A program made the translations under genes and the position numbers. The notes beneath the pieces were generated by a model, which did not search any database, was not told where the DNA came from, and was given only the letters and a program-made list of their open reading frames with translations. Source: JAFGNB01 sp050304135 (GTDB lineage Bacteria > Fibrobacterota > Chitinivibrionia > Chitinivibrionales > Chitinispirillaceae). From it: a stretch of DNA of 64,000 bases. Below are positions 52,626 through 61,295 of the stretch, piece after piece (position 1 is the first letter of the stretch; each line of letters starts with the position of its first letter). Where the stretch lies: positions 62,001 through 126,000 of the forward strand of contig JBNLDC010000053.1 of assembly GCA_050304135.1 (NCBI GenBank), in the 5' to 3' direction.

Positions 52626-53109
52626 CAACCGCCTCTACACCGCCCTGCTCATGCTTGCATCGCTGCTGCTCGTTGCTGCAGTGGTATTCTTCTCGAAAAT
52701 CCCGCAGGATCTCTCGCAGCTGCGCAACCGGAAGGCAGTGCCCGCAGATTCAACCACCACCGAACGTTTATCACTCATCAGCGCCGCGGTAAACGAGATC
52801 CCGGCAATCCGGTCATTTGAGTATACCGGAGGATTTGAAAACCCGTTCAGACCATTGCATCCGAAACGGGTACACCGTGCCGGGCGCAGTACCGGCAGCG
52901 CCGGGAAAATAACAAGGTCGAAATTCCTGCTCAAGGGCATACTTACAAAAAACAAACCGCTGGCGATCCTTGAAGACGGGCTTGGTGAAACCTATATCCG
53001 CGGTGTGGGCGACAAAGCTCTTGATCAGGTGGTGGTAAAGATCACCGGCAATCAGGTAACCATGCGGGATAAACTGGGTACGTATGTACTGGTTGTTGAA
53101 GAGAACTGA
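52618..53109 (+). CDS. GspC/PilP-like protein
   Basis: 163 residues from ATG 52618, overlapping the gspM-like stop by eight bases. One membrane helix (LYTALLMLASLLLVAAVVFFS, about 5-26), then a short linker and a C-terminal beta-rich HR/PilP-like domain (SKFLLKGILTKNKPLAILED, GETYIRGVGDKALDQVVVKI, QVTMRDKLGTYVLVV). These strands resemble the homology region of GspC and PilP, which bind the secretin's N0 domain and so join inner and outer membranes. The gene after it overlaps by 26 bases. Confidence 0.7.
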   Translation: MSDNRLYTALLMLASLLLVAAVVFFSKIPQDLSQLRNRKAVPADSTTTERLSLISAAVNEIPAIRSFEYTGGFENPFRPLHPKRVHRAGRSTGSAGKITRSKFLLKGILTKNKPLAILEDGLGETYIRGVGDKALDQVVVKITGNQVTMRDKLGTYVLVVEEN

Positions 53110-54559
53110 ATGGAAGCGGCCCCGCCGGTGCTCTTCCGACGGATCGGCTCTTCCTATCGTTCTGTTTTTTGCCGCTATCGGGATGATTACCGTTTTCACC
53201 TTCCTCACGCATCAGTTTTCATTCTCCCGGGGAGCATTCAGCGCTCCGGCAACGCTGCAGGCAGTGCTCAACGCCCGATCAGGCATCTACAAAGCGTTCT
53301 ATCTTCTTATCGATTCAACGGCGACCGATACCCTCAAAACCATCTCCACCCTCGACAGTGCCTTCGGGTCGGATATGTTCGGGGAAATTCCGGATTCCCT
53401 TCCGCTGGAAACCGACAAGCCGCAGTTTGACGGTACCCCGGTTGAATACATTCTTTTTGAAAATGATTCCCCTGCCATCGGCAGCTGCGAAGTAACCCTC
53501 ACCCCTACCGGTGGTTCGTTCGCACTGCAATCGATCGGACGCTACCGGTCATTCGAAAAAACCGTTACCGCCGAGATCGGGTCACGCGCTCCCGCCCTGC
53601 CCGATACCATCGTGCTCTACCGTAATGAATTACCCTGGGACCGGCCCCCTTCGAACGGCACTGTGGTTTCGATTCCCGACACGAAGCAGGTCAACACCCC
53701 ATGGTATAACAAACTCAATGACCGTTACTTAACCGACCTCGTTGAAAGTGACACGTTTCTTCTCGATCCGCCGCTCATTATTCAGAGCAGTCATGATATT
53801 AAAAAAATCGACTCGATTGTACAGGGACCGCTCCTGATCGACGGCTCACAACTGACGGTTGTCTGGAACGATACCGGAACGATACTCATTAAAGGCGACC
53901 TGCAGATAACCGGCGAGGCGGAGATCACCGGACTGACGTTTGTCGTTGCCGGAGAGATCAAGATACTCGACGAGGCGGTGCTGCAATCGTGTAATCTCTT
54001 TACCCACAGCCGCCTGTTCATCGGTGATCAGGCCCGTTTTTCCGGCAACGCACTGTCGATGCACAGTACCACCATTTACGGCAGGGCGGTTGTTGAAAAC
54101 CGCAGTTCAATGATCACCGGCGCGGCTCAATCATCCCACACATCGGGATCTACCGACTCCCTGAAGTTCTCTTTCCTCATATCCGAGGAGGCGTCAGTCG
54201 ACGGGGTCTGTATTGCAGTAGAGACACCGGGAAGCATTAAAACCGACGAAGCCACCACGGTTACCGGGATTCTATGGGCCCAGCACATCGTTTGCCACCG
54301 CGGAAGAATGCAGGGGCTTATCTGCGCCGCGCGTCTGGTCGATTGCGACAATCCCGAACAGATGGTAAACAGCGCGACTGCCGGCATCGCACCTCTCCCC
54401 GGCGACAGTACCGGCACCAAGAAAGATATGACGCATACGCCGGCAATACCGCTGCAGAATGCCATCACCGGTATCATTGAGCCTCTTCCCGACATCGCCC
54501 TCTACCACCTGCCGTTTTTCATCGGGAGATTGTCGATACTCTCGTGGAGGGAAAAGTGA
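53084..54559 (+). CDS. GspK-like minor pseudopilin with bactofilin-like beta-helix body
   Basis: 491 residues. The N-terminal type III signal is DGSALPIVLFFAAIGMITVF, cleaved after Gly 20; position +5 is Ile, not Glu, as in GspK, which starts the pseudopilus tip. The body is unlike GspK, which has a mixed alpha/beta fold with a saposin-like part. From about residue 245 to 400 short beta repeats run (VQGPLLIDGSQLTVVWND, GTILIKGDLQITGEAEITG, FVVAGEIKILDEAVLQ, TTIYGRAVVENRSSMITGAA), resembling a bactofilin or polymer-forming domain. The start lies inside the preceding gene. GspI- and GspJ-like genes follow at once. Confidence 0.68.
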   Translation: MYWLLKRTEWKRPRRCSSDGSALPIVLFFAAIGMITVFTFLTHQFSFSRGAFSAPATLQAVLNARSGIYKAFYLLIDSTATDTLKTISTLDSAFGSDMFGEIPDSLPLETDKPQFDGTPVEYILFENDSPAIGSCEVTLTPTGGSFALQSIGRYRSFEKTVTAEIGSRAPALPDTIVLYRNELPWDRPPSNGTVVSIPDTKQVNTPWYNKLNDRYLTDLVESDTFLLDPPLIIQSSHDIKKIDSIVQGPLLIDGSQLTVVWNDTGTILIKGDLQITGEAEITGLTFVVAGEIKILDEAVLQSCNLFTHSRLFIGDQARFSGNALSMHSTTIYGRAVVENRSSMITGAAQSSHTSGSTDSLKFSFLISEEASVDGVCIAVETPGSIKTDEATTVTGILWAQHIVCHRGRMQGLICAARLVDCDNPEQMVNSATAGIAPLPGDSTGTKKDMTHTPAIPLQNAITGIIEPLPDIALYHLPFFIGRLSILSWREK

Positions 54560-54990
54560 GAAGCGTACATTCAAAAGCAACCGATACACAACGCCATAAC
54601 AGCAACGGGTACACCGTTCTGGAGGTGGTGATAGCGATTTTTATTTTCGGGTGTGTCGCGGCATCGCTCTTCAGACTGATCATGAGTACCGACCGTATCC
54701 GGGGACGTTCCCTGCATCTTGAATACAGCACCCGTCTCGCAACCGACGAAGCGGAACGGCTTCGTTCACACGCGGCAGAGAACACCCCCATCGAAGACAG
54801 TACCTACACCGCCGGGTACAACGGCCGACGGTACCTTGTCAAACGACACGTGATCGAAAAAGATGAACCCCCATCGTTCCTTCCTCAGGCGAGAGAACCG
54901 GTGGCTGTTGAAATAACCGTTACCGATGAGCGCAACATCGGGCTTCCGGAACTCACCTTCAAATTACTTGTCGGTCAGGAACAGCCATGA
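54556..54990 (+). CDS. Minor pseudopilin (GspI-like)
   Basis: 144 residues from GTG 54556 with GGAGGG five bases upstream. Prepilin signal: SNGYTVLEVVIAIFIFG, cut after Gly 18, with Tyr 19 at +1 and the conserved Glu 23 at +5. The helix (VLEVVIAIFIFGCVAASLF) then a short beta domain. In the type II secretion system GspI is the first minor pseudopilin of the tip complex with GspJ and GspK; order and size here fit. It overlaps the GspK-like gene's stop by four bases (GTGA) and the next gene's start by four (ATGA). Confidence 0.75.
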   Translation: MRSVHSKATDTQRHNSNGYTVLEVVIAIFIFGCVAASLFRLIMSTDRIRGRSLHLEYSTRLATDEAERLRSHAAENTPIEDSTYTAGYNGRRYLVKRHVIEKDEPPSFLPQAREPVAVEITVTDERNIGLPELTFKLLVGQEQP

Positions 54991-55505
54991 AGCACGGAAC
55001 GGAAAACCGTTCAGGGTTTACACTGGTTGAAATGGCGGTTGCCATTGTCAGTGCAACAATCCTGATAGCCATTGTCTATGGTACCTGGAACCACATAACC
55101 GTTTCCACCGAACTGCGCAAACGGAAAACCCTGCTGCACAGCGAATGCGCAAGAATAACCCGAATGGTATCGGGTGCCATCCAGAAGTCGGAGGCAGTTC
55201 TACGGTACGACCGCAACGCCGTCTGGCTGTTCGACGGTCAAACTTCCGACACCACGGTGTTTTCCCTCAATGGTGAGGTGCTCATGCGTAACGGCAAACC
55301 GGTCAGCTTTCTGCTGCCCGATGTTTCCGTGGCCGAATTTTCCCTTGAAAACAATAACAGCGACCAGTCGGGACAGCCCTACCTGCTGCACGTCAAATGC
55401 ATGCTGCTTTCCCGTCAAAATGACACCGCAACGGCCGAAGCAACTGTTATGGGCCGACGTCCGCTGGGAGATGGTACGCAAATGGGGAATGATTTTATGT
55501 GGTAG
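54987..55505 (+). CDS. Minor pseudopilin (GspJ-like)
   Basis: 172 residues. Prepilin signal RSGFTLVEMAVAIVSATILI is cut after Gly 10 with Glu 15 at +5. A compact beta domain follows (DRNAVWLFDGQTSDTTVFSL, EVLMRNGKPVSFLLPDVS, LLHVKCMLLSRQND). Length and place after GspI point to GspJ. It is last in the operon: no GspF (platform), GspG (major pseudopilin) or prepilin peptidase gene is in the window, so those must be elsewhere in the genome. Confidence 0.75.
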   Translation: MKHGTENRSGFTLVEMAVAIVSATILIAIVYGTWNHITVSTELRKRKTLLHSECARITRMVSGAIQKSEAVLRYDRNAVWLFDGQTSDTTVFSLNGEVLMRNGKPVSFLLPDVSVAEFSLENNNSDQSGQPYLLHVKCMLLSRQNDTATAEATVMGRRPLGDGTQMGNDFMW

Positions 55506-55640
55506 AGTCTGGTGTAAATGTTGATGTTTATTCTACTTTCGGTGCCCCCCCCCACCCATATCCACTTCAAGAGCCTCGCACCGCCGCCGTAGCAACCATC
55601 CCCCAAGAAAGGGCTTTGGTGCGCAGGAGGCAGTGCATCG

Positions 55641-55674
55641 CCTCCCCCGCTTACGGGAGAGGGAAAATGAGTAA
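55641..55674. repeat. Intergenic hairpin with trailing AAAATGAGTAA (copy 1)
   Basis: CCTCCCCCG and CGGGAGAGG pair with one mismatch across a short loop (55641-55662); AAAATGAGTAA follows directly. A second copy with the same trailer lies 124 bases on. Typical of REP-like extragenic palindromes. Confidence 0.5.
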
Positions 55675-55765
55675 CCTCATTGCCGTCATCCCGTTGAAAA
55701 ACAGAATCCAGGAAAGAAATGGTGGAATGTATACTATGTACATCTTTTGACCTCACCCCTGGCAT

Positions 55766-55798
55766 CCCCTCTCCGCCCGGAGAGGGGAAAATGAGTAA
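55766..55798. repeat. Intergenic hairpin with trailing AAAATGAGTAA (copy 2)
   Basis: CCCCTCTCC and GGAGAGGGG form a perfect nine-pair stem with a GCCC loop; AAAATGAGTAA follows, identical to the trailer of copy 1. Confidence 0.55.
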
Positions 55799-55834
55799 AA
55801 AAGAGGAGATGCGCTTCTTCACATCTCCTCTTTT
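55799..55834. terminator. Hairpin with A/T flanks, terminator-like
   Basis: AAAAGAGGAGATG (55799-55811) and CATCTCCTCTTTT (55822-55834) are exact reverse complements with a ten-base loop. It may end the secretion operon, whose last stop is 290 bases upstream. Confidence 0.6.
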
Positions 55835-55854
55835 CATCTGTCACCCTGTGCGCG

Positions 55855-56685
55855 GTGAAGAGCAGGCGTCATGCCGCCCGGGATACTGCCGGTACCGCAG
55901 GGCAACGGCCACATCCGGTTCCTGAACAACCTCCGCCATCCGGACGCTACTGCCTGACGGCAGCTCATCGCCCACTGACGGCAGCTCAAAACGATTTGAC
56001 GGCAGTACAACGTCCGCTGACATCAGCACAAAACGATTTGACGGCAGTACAACGTCCGCTGACATCAGCTCAAAACGATCTGACGGCGGTACAACGCCCG
56101 CTGACATCAGCATAAAACGATTTGACGGCAGTACAACGAAAACGATGTGGAAGCGCCTCAGATGCCGCATAAGATGGTGTGGTACTTAAAAAACACTGGG
56201 AACTTGCCGGAACCCGTCCGGCGTTACTGGAGATCATGGAAACGTTTGAGAAGCAGGTTGCGGAGATAATCGAACGGGGCAGCATCATCAACAGGATCAC
56301 CGCCGGCAGTACCATCGCGAAAAACGGGGAGCTGGAAAAACTCACCTCGATATGGTCCAAAAAGCGGTCGGCCGGTAGTAAATCGTGGTCGTACGGCATC
56401 AGAAAGCGGTCGGACCATGTTGCAACGGTCACTGAGCTGGTCGAACGTGCAGGACTAGTGAATCCGGGAAGCGATGGAGTTGGAGAGCGTTGTCTGTGTA
56501 CATGGCGGCTGGTGCATTTGGAATTTGAGCTTCAATTCTCCATTTCTTTAAATCTCCAATTTCTCCAAACTCAATATACACAGGAGCGGGCGCTCCGCCC
56601 CTGCTGCCCCGGCCAACGGGTGGCAAGGCCCCCACCCTTGGATCCCGGGCCTTTTTTCAGCACCGCAGCGAAAGCGGTACAATAG
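55855..56685 (+). pseudogene. Possible decayed gene containing a 14-residue repeat
   Basis: One reading frame runs from about 55855 to 56685 with two in-frame stops. The first (TAA 56113-56115) stands exactly where the repeat has CAA (Gln), a C-to-T change; the second is a TAA just before the segment LKKHWELAGTRPALLEIMET. Before the first stop the frame encodes the repeated unit QNDLTAVQRPLTSA; beyond the second it reads as a helix-rich segment of about 90 residues, then GC-rich low-quality sequence. I recognise no family. The frame unity across two stops argues for a broken gene; noncoding repeat DNA is the alternative, because all three forward frames are largely open here. Confidence 0.3.
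55946..56138 (+). repeat. 42-bp tandem repeat (minisatellite), about 4.6 copies
   Basis: Unit boundaries: a diverged first copy at 55946-55987, near-identical copies at 55988-56029, 56030-56071 and 56072-56113, and a partial copy to 56138. The core is AAAACGATTTGACGGCAGTA followed by CAACGTCCGCTGACATCAGC. Forty-two bases equal 14 codons, so a coding frame is kept across copies. There are no variable spacers, hence not CRISPR. Confidence 0.85.
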
Positions 56686-56869
56686 AAACGGTACGAAGTA
56701 CCGGATACTCTACGCTTCAAGAATGGAATGACAGCCGCCGCACGCCAGGTCGAATGAATAGCCACCAACCGGTGGTGAGAGCAACCTCGCTTCCCGCTTC
56801 TGCAAGGATCTCCCTTCGGCCACAAGGGGGGAGGGTGAGGCAAAGTGTCCGAAAACACGCCTGCAATCG
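56186..56869. other. Gene-poor stretch before the histidine kinase
   Basis: After the decayed frame, 56570-56850 is GC-rich and full of short palindromes (for example GGAGCG/CGCTCC near 56582, and CGGTAC-GAA-GTACCG at 56689-56703). No gene is supported on either strand; open frames here have neither start signals nor family resemblance. Confidence 0.4.
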
Positions 56870-59800
56870 TTATCTCCCGTCAAAGTACTTTTTCAGCAGT
56901 TTTTCCAATTCGGATTTTCTGAACGGTTTCTCGATACTTCCTGAAAATCCGTATTTCTGCGGATCGGCCATCACCGGATCATCCGCATAGCCGCTTGCCA
57001 CGAATACCGGCAAGTCGGCAGCAATCAACCGTACCTCTTCAATTGTTTCCTTCCCTCCCTTTCCCCCGGGAATCGTCAGGTCGAAGATCATTGCGGCAGG
57101 GCGCTCCTCCCCGGGTGAAAAATGTTTCCGGAAATAATCAAGCACCTCCGCCCCGTTGACAAAAATCACCGGAGTGTACCCCATCGACGTGAGCATGTCG
57201 CCGATCGTATCGCGCATGACCTCCTCGTCGTCCATCACGAGCACCGTTCCCGCGCCCGTATGCATCACGTGCTCTGAAGCGGGCAGTTCAGCCGTTCCTT
57301 CGTAGGATACCGGAAAATACAGATGAAACGTAGTGCCCTTACCGGGAACCGATTCCACCTCGATCGTACCGCCATGTTTACTGACAATCGAATAACAGGT
57401 GGCAAGCCCAAGGCCATGTCCCTTCGGTTTGGTGGTGTAGAACGGATCAAATATCCGTGAGAGATACTCGGCGGGAATACCGATCCCGGTATCGGCAATC
57501 GCAATGTGGATATATTCACCCCGGTCAAGCACCGCCGAAGGGTGCCCGGCATCGCTAACGGTACCCGCGGTAATGGTGAGCGTCCCACCTCCGGGCATTG
57601 CCTGCAATGCGTTGATGGTGATATTGTCGATTGCCTGACCGATCTGGTTGCGGTCGAACAGACACGGTTTGAGCCCCTCTTCGATACTGCAGATGCACGA
57701 TACCCGCGAGCCGCTCAGCGCGAACCGTGCGGTCTCTTCCACAAACGGGAAGAGATGATCGACCTTCTTGACCGGTCCTCCCCCCTTGGCGAAGGTGAGC
57801 AGCTGCTGTGTCAGCCCCCGTGCACGCTCGATGGTATTAAGTGCCTTCGAAAGGTACTGTTTGACCCGCGGATCGTCGGCAATGTCGTTCCCGAGATCGA
57901 TATACCCGAAGAGCCCGCCGAGAAGGTTGTTGAAATCGTGCGCGATGCCTCCCGCGAGAACACCGAGAGAATCGAGCTTCTGACTGCGCTGCACCTCTTC
58001 CTGATAGAGCTTGAGTTCGGTGATATCGGTCTGCAGTGAAACGGAGTGCACGATTGCTCCCTTTTCGTCCCGTATAGCACTTGCATTGAGCAGGACGTTG
58101 CGCTGTTCACCGGTTCGGGAAATAATAACCATCTCCTCATTTTTTATATTTCCCGTTTTCCGCCACTGCGCGAACAAATCCACCACACGCGTACGGCATT
58201 CCGGTGCGTAAATCATCTCCAGCGATTTACCGACAAGATCTTCGCGTGAATAGCCGAGTCGCGACAGTGCCGCATCATTTATGTCGATAATATTTCCGTC
58301 GAGATCAACCATATAGGCCAACTCGGCTATCTGCGAAAAAAACTTGCGGAACCGGCCTTCGACCAGGCGATGGTGAGTGATATCCCTGCAAATGGAAAGC
58401 ACTGATCTGACACTGCCGCCGCGGTCGAACTCAGGAATCAGCCGCCAGTTGAACGTGGTATGCCCCTTCTTTCCGTCAAAAGAAAACTCCGATTCATGCG
58501 GCAGTCCCTTTTCCACCACACCGGCGATCGCCGCTTCCCACATCGTGCAACTTTCCCCGGGAAAGCCGAGCTCACGAAGGGTCTTACCGATCATTTTCCC
58601 TGCCGTCAACTCCACTATTTCATTGACGTTCTCCGAGACGAACAGTTGCCGTCCCTCGCGGTCAAACTGCATGATGATATCGGGCAACCCTTCAATAAGC
58701 GCACGGAGCGCCTCCTCGCTGCGACTGAGCGCTTCTTCGGCGGTTTTGATACGGGTGAGATTTTCAAAGGCGATGCCGACCCGGTTGCCGGGTATGGCGA
58801 ATCCGCGGATTCTGAACGCACGGTCCACCCGGTCACTGCGGTACGACACCTCTTCAAACTCGGTATTCTCCCCGGTCCGTACCACTTCCATCAACCGCTC
58901 AAACAACCCCGGGGAATTTCCCTCTGGCCATATTTCAATGAACTCACTGCCGATCCATTTTCCGGAACTGATACCGGTGAGTTTCTCCGCCTCGGGATTG
59001 GCATACTCCAGCAGCAGCCGGTCCGGGTGCACGTATTTGTAAATAAAGAGCCCTGAGGGAATCGAGGTGAGAATATCACGCGATTTGTGGTATTCCTGAA
59101 TGAACGCCTCTTCGGCCCGTTTACGGTCGGTTATATCGACAAAGATGCAGGCGAACCGGCCCGGATCGGGGCGGAACGCGGTTACCTTGAAATACTTACC
59201 CAGCGCACCCGCGTAATTTTCAAACACCACCGGGATCCCGGTCAGTGCGACATTCCCGTACGTCTGGATCCAGTGTTGCTCGATATCGGGCATCACTTCC
59301 AGTACCGTTCTGCCGATCATATCCTCGCTCTTGAGCCTCGTCATCCGCTCAAACGACGGATTGACCGCAAGAAAGCGGTAGTCCACCGGTTCGCCGGTAC
59401 CGTTATAGATGATTTCATGAAGTGCAAATCCGTCGAATATCTCCCTGAAGAGCGTCCGGTAGTTTTTTTCCGCTTCTTTCTGTTCAGTGACATCATTGAA
59501 CAGTGCGTATACCTGATACGGTTCGGCCTCGTCCGGCCGAAACAGAGGTATGGCGGTTATCGAGATCCAGACCCGGTTCCGCGTAACGGGATTGTGTACA
59601 CCCATGACCGTATCGGAAACGATTTTTCCGGTGGCAAGTGCCACCATCACCGGATGCGTCTCCTCCGGAAAAGGCGACCCGTCCTCATGGACCGCTTCCC
59701 ATTGCGGACTTGCCGTGGATCGCTTTCGCACCTCATCGGCATTCATTCCCAGTATTTTTTCGGCGGCGGGATTGGCATCTATCAGATGACCCCGACGGTC

Positions 59801-60259
59801 GACATACACGACCCCCTGGGTCATCGTGTTGAACAGTGTCCGGTAGGATTCATCAACCGACAGATCAATTGCCGAATTTCTGTCAGCAGGTTGCTCCTGT
59901 CGGTCGGTCACCGGGGTTTCGTCCTGAGTAGTGAAAAAGTGCAGATAGAGATTGTCTGAAACCGGTGCCCAGCCGGTGTTCCAGCGATGTGACCGGGCTT
60001 CAACCACACGCTGACTGCCAATGGGGTCCTCTCCCCACGCCTGCGGAGCACGGCACCCGGGACAGGGTTCATCCCGAAGCGCCCAGGCGGCATAACAGAA
60101 GGTTCCCGGTGTAGCTCCCGCGGAAAGGGCATTTTTGTTTGATGCCACAATTTTTCTGGTTTTTGCCTCGACAAGAAAAGCGGTTCCCGGAATCGCATCG
60201 AGAAGACCGGACTGCAGTGCTGATTCGGAATAATTGGTTGTCGAATGCTCCACACTCAT
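56870..60259 (-). CDS. Hybrid histidine kinase with about six PAS domains and a receiver
   Basis: 1129 residues from ATG 60259 (GAGGT six bases upstream), with no membrane segments, so cytoplasmic. The first PAS (about 15-120) carries GTFCYAAWALRDEPCPGC, a Cys cluster known in many PAS sensors. About five more PAS domains follow (starts near 150, 270, 395, 515, 640), such as SYRTLFNTMTQGVVYVDRRG and FFSQIAELAYMVDLDGNIID. HisKA has LGVLAGGIAHDFNNLLGG with phospho-acceptor His 774. The HATPase shows DTGIGIPAEYLSRIFDPFYT and GLGLATCYSIVSKHGG. The receiver has VLVMDDEE and phospho-acceptor Asp 1060 (MIFDLTIPG). No DNA-binding output lies nearby; divergent from the ParA operon. Confidence 0.92.
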   Translation of the reverse strand: MSVEHSTTNYSESALQSGLLDAIPGTAFLVEAKTRKIVASNKNALSAGATPGTFCYAAWALRDEPCPGCRAPQAWGEDPIGSQRVVEARSHRWNTGWAPVSDNLYLHFFTTQDETPVTDRQEQPADRNSAIDLSVDESYRTLFNTMTQGVVYVDRRGHLIDANPAAEKILGMNADEVRKRSTASPQWEAVHEDGSPFPEETHPVMVALATGKIVSDTVMGVHNPVTRNRVWISITAIPLFRPDEAEPYQVYALFNDVTEQKEAEKNYRTLFREIFDGFALHEIIYNGTGEPVDYRFLAVNPSFERMTRLKSEDMIGRTVLEVMPDIEQHWIQTYGNVALTGIPVVFENYAGALGKYFKVTAFRPDPGRFACIFVDITDRKRAEEAFIQEYHKSRDILTSIPSGLFIYKYVHPDRLLLEYANPEAEKLTGISSGKWIGSEFIEIWPEGNSPGLFERLMEVVRTGENTEFEEVSYRSDRVDRAFRIRGFAIPGNRVGIAFENLTRIKTAEEALSRSEEALRALIEGLPDIIMQFDREGRQLFVSENVNEIVELTAGKMIGKTLRELGFPGESCTMWEAAIAGVVEKGLPHESEFSFDGKKGHTTFNWRLIPEFDRGGSVRSVLSICRDITHHRLVEGRFRKFFSQIAELAYMVDLDGNIIDINDAALSRLGYSREDLVGKSLEMIYAPECRTRVVDLFAQWRKTGNIKNEEMVIISRTGEQRNVLLNASAIRDEKGAIVHSVSLQTDITELKLYQEEVQRSQKLDSLGVLAGGIAHDFNNLLGGLFGYIDLGNDIADDPRVKQYLSKALNTIERARGLTQQLLTFAKGGGPVKKVDHLFPFVEETARFALSGSRVSCICSIEEGLKPCLFDRNQIGQAIDNITINALQAMPGGGTLTITAGTVSDAGHPSAVLDRGEYIHIAIADTGIGIPAEYLSRIFDPFYTTKPKGHGLGLATCYSIVSKHGGTIEVESVPGKGTTFHLYFPVSYEGTAELPASEHVMHTGAGTVLVMDDEEVMRDTIGDMLTSMGYTPVIFVNGAEVLDYFRKHFSPGEERPAAMIFDLTIPGGKGGKETIEEVRLIAADLPVFVASGYADDPVMADPQKYGFSGSIEKPFRKSELEKLLKKYFDGR

Positions 60260-60443
60260 GCTAAACCTCACTAATGATGAGCACAATCCGCATCGATGGA
60301 TGGGATTCTGACAGTATAACTATTATACCCTGCGATACCATCATTGACAACCTTCCGCTCTGATTACACCAATCCCGTGCCTCCCCATCGTTTACGGCCA
60401 TCCCGTACTGGTCGATCCCCCCTCCATTTAGTAGATTCTCTGT

Positions 60444-61295
60444 ATGCGCATTGTGGCAATTCTTAATCATAAAGGCGGGGTGGGAAAAACCACCTTCACC
60501 GGCTGCACCGCTCAGGCACTGGCGCTGAGTGGATTTCGTGTTCTGGTAATCGACAACGACAGTCAGCATAACCTCTCTTCACTCCTGGGCGTAGGAGTAA
60601 AAAAACCATCCATACGTGATGTGTACTGCAGCAGTGAGGAAGAGGCCCCCAAAACACTCCTCCAGGCGATCCGGAAAACCGAACTTGCCGGGCTGCACAT
60701 GATCACGTCCGAAAAACAGCTCTGCGACAGTGATATCCACGATACCGCGCTTCTCAAACGGGTGATCAGACAGTGCGGTCTGGAACGCTTCTACGACATT
60801 CTCCTGATCGACAATGCCCCCGGGCTCGACCGTCTGCAGGGATCGGCGATCCGCGCTGCGGATGAAATTTTCGTTCCCACGGAACTGCGCCAGTTCGCTG
60901 TTGACGGACTGGTCGAGATGGAAGAGACCATTGGCGAACGGTATCCCGATGGTGCGAAGATATCCCGCATCGTTCCCAATTTTTTCAAGGACACCAAGCG
61001 GCAGCGGGCGTTCATCGGCGCACTGCAGACAATGTTCCCCGGCAAGCTTACCCGAACGGCAATCGCCATTGATCCGGTGTTCGATGAGGTGGTAACCGAT
61101 GGAAAAATTCTTTTTCTGCATCGGCTCTACTCAAAAGGCGCGGCCTACTATCTCAAGATCATTCATGAGCTGTTTGATCTGGACGAGGAAACCGTCTGGG
61201 AACAGGTGATGGAGAAACGGACCGAACGAATGCGCCATGATGCACGCAGACGATTTTTCGCTCAAAAGGAAAGGAACAAGGCTGATGGAAACTGA
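60444..61295 (+). CDS. ParA-family ATPase
   Basis: 283 residues. The deviant Walker A HKGGVGKTT (residues 9-17) with the signature first Lys, the VLVIDNDSQHN switch region (Asp in the D-x-D-x-Q pattern), Walker B DILLIDNAPG, and an adjacent R-containing region for DNA binding fit the ParA/Soj class. These proteins form dynamic gradients on nucleoid or membrane and position plasmids, chromosomes or protein complexes. There is no ParB or parS here. It overlaps the start of the small membrane-protein gene and is divergent from the histidine kinase, whose start is 185 bases away. A role in placing an envelope complex is inference. Confidence 0.85.
   Translation: MRIVAILNHKGGVGKTTFTGCTAQALALSGFRVLVIDNDSQHNLSSLLGVGVKKPSIRDVYCSSEEEAPKTLLQAIRKTELAGLHMITSEKQLCDSDIHDTALLKRVIRQCGLERFYDILLIDNAPGLDRLQGSAIRAADEIFVPTELRQFAVDGLVEMEETIGERYPDGAKISRIVPNFFKDTKRQRAFIGALQTMFPGKLTRTAIAIDPVFDEVVTDGKILFLHRLYSKGAAYYLKIIHELFDLDEETVWEQVMEKRTERMRHDARRRFFAQKERNKADGN

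Noticed and set aside
55946..56138. Short tandem repeats that could suggest a CRISPR array
   Set aside because: Units are contiguous 42-bp copies with no unique spacers and no cas genes; this is a minisatellite.
60444..61295. ParA as part of a chromosome or plasmid origin region
   Set aside because: No ParB, dnaA, parS-like sites or replication genes are seen; the neighbours are envelope proteins.
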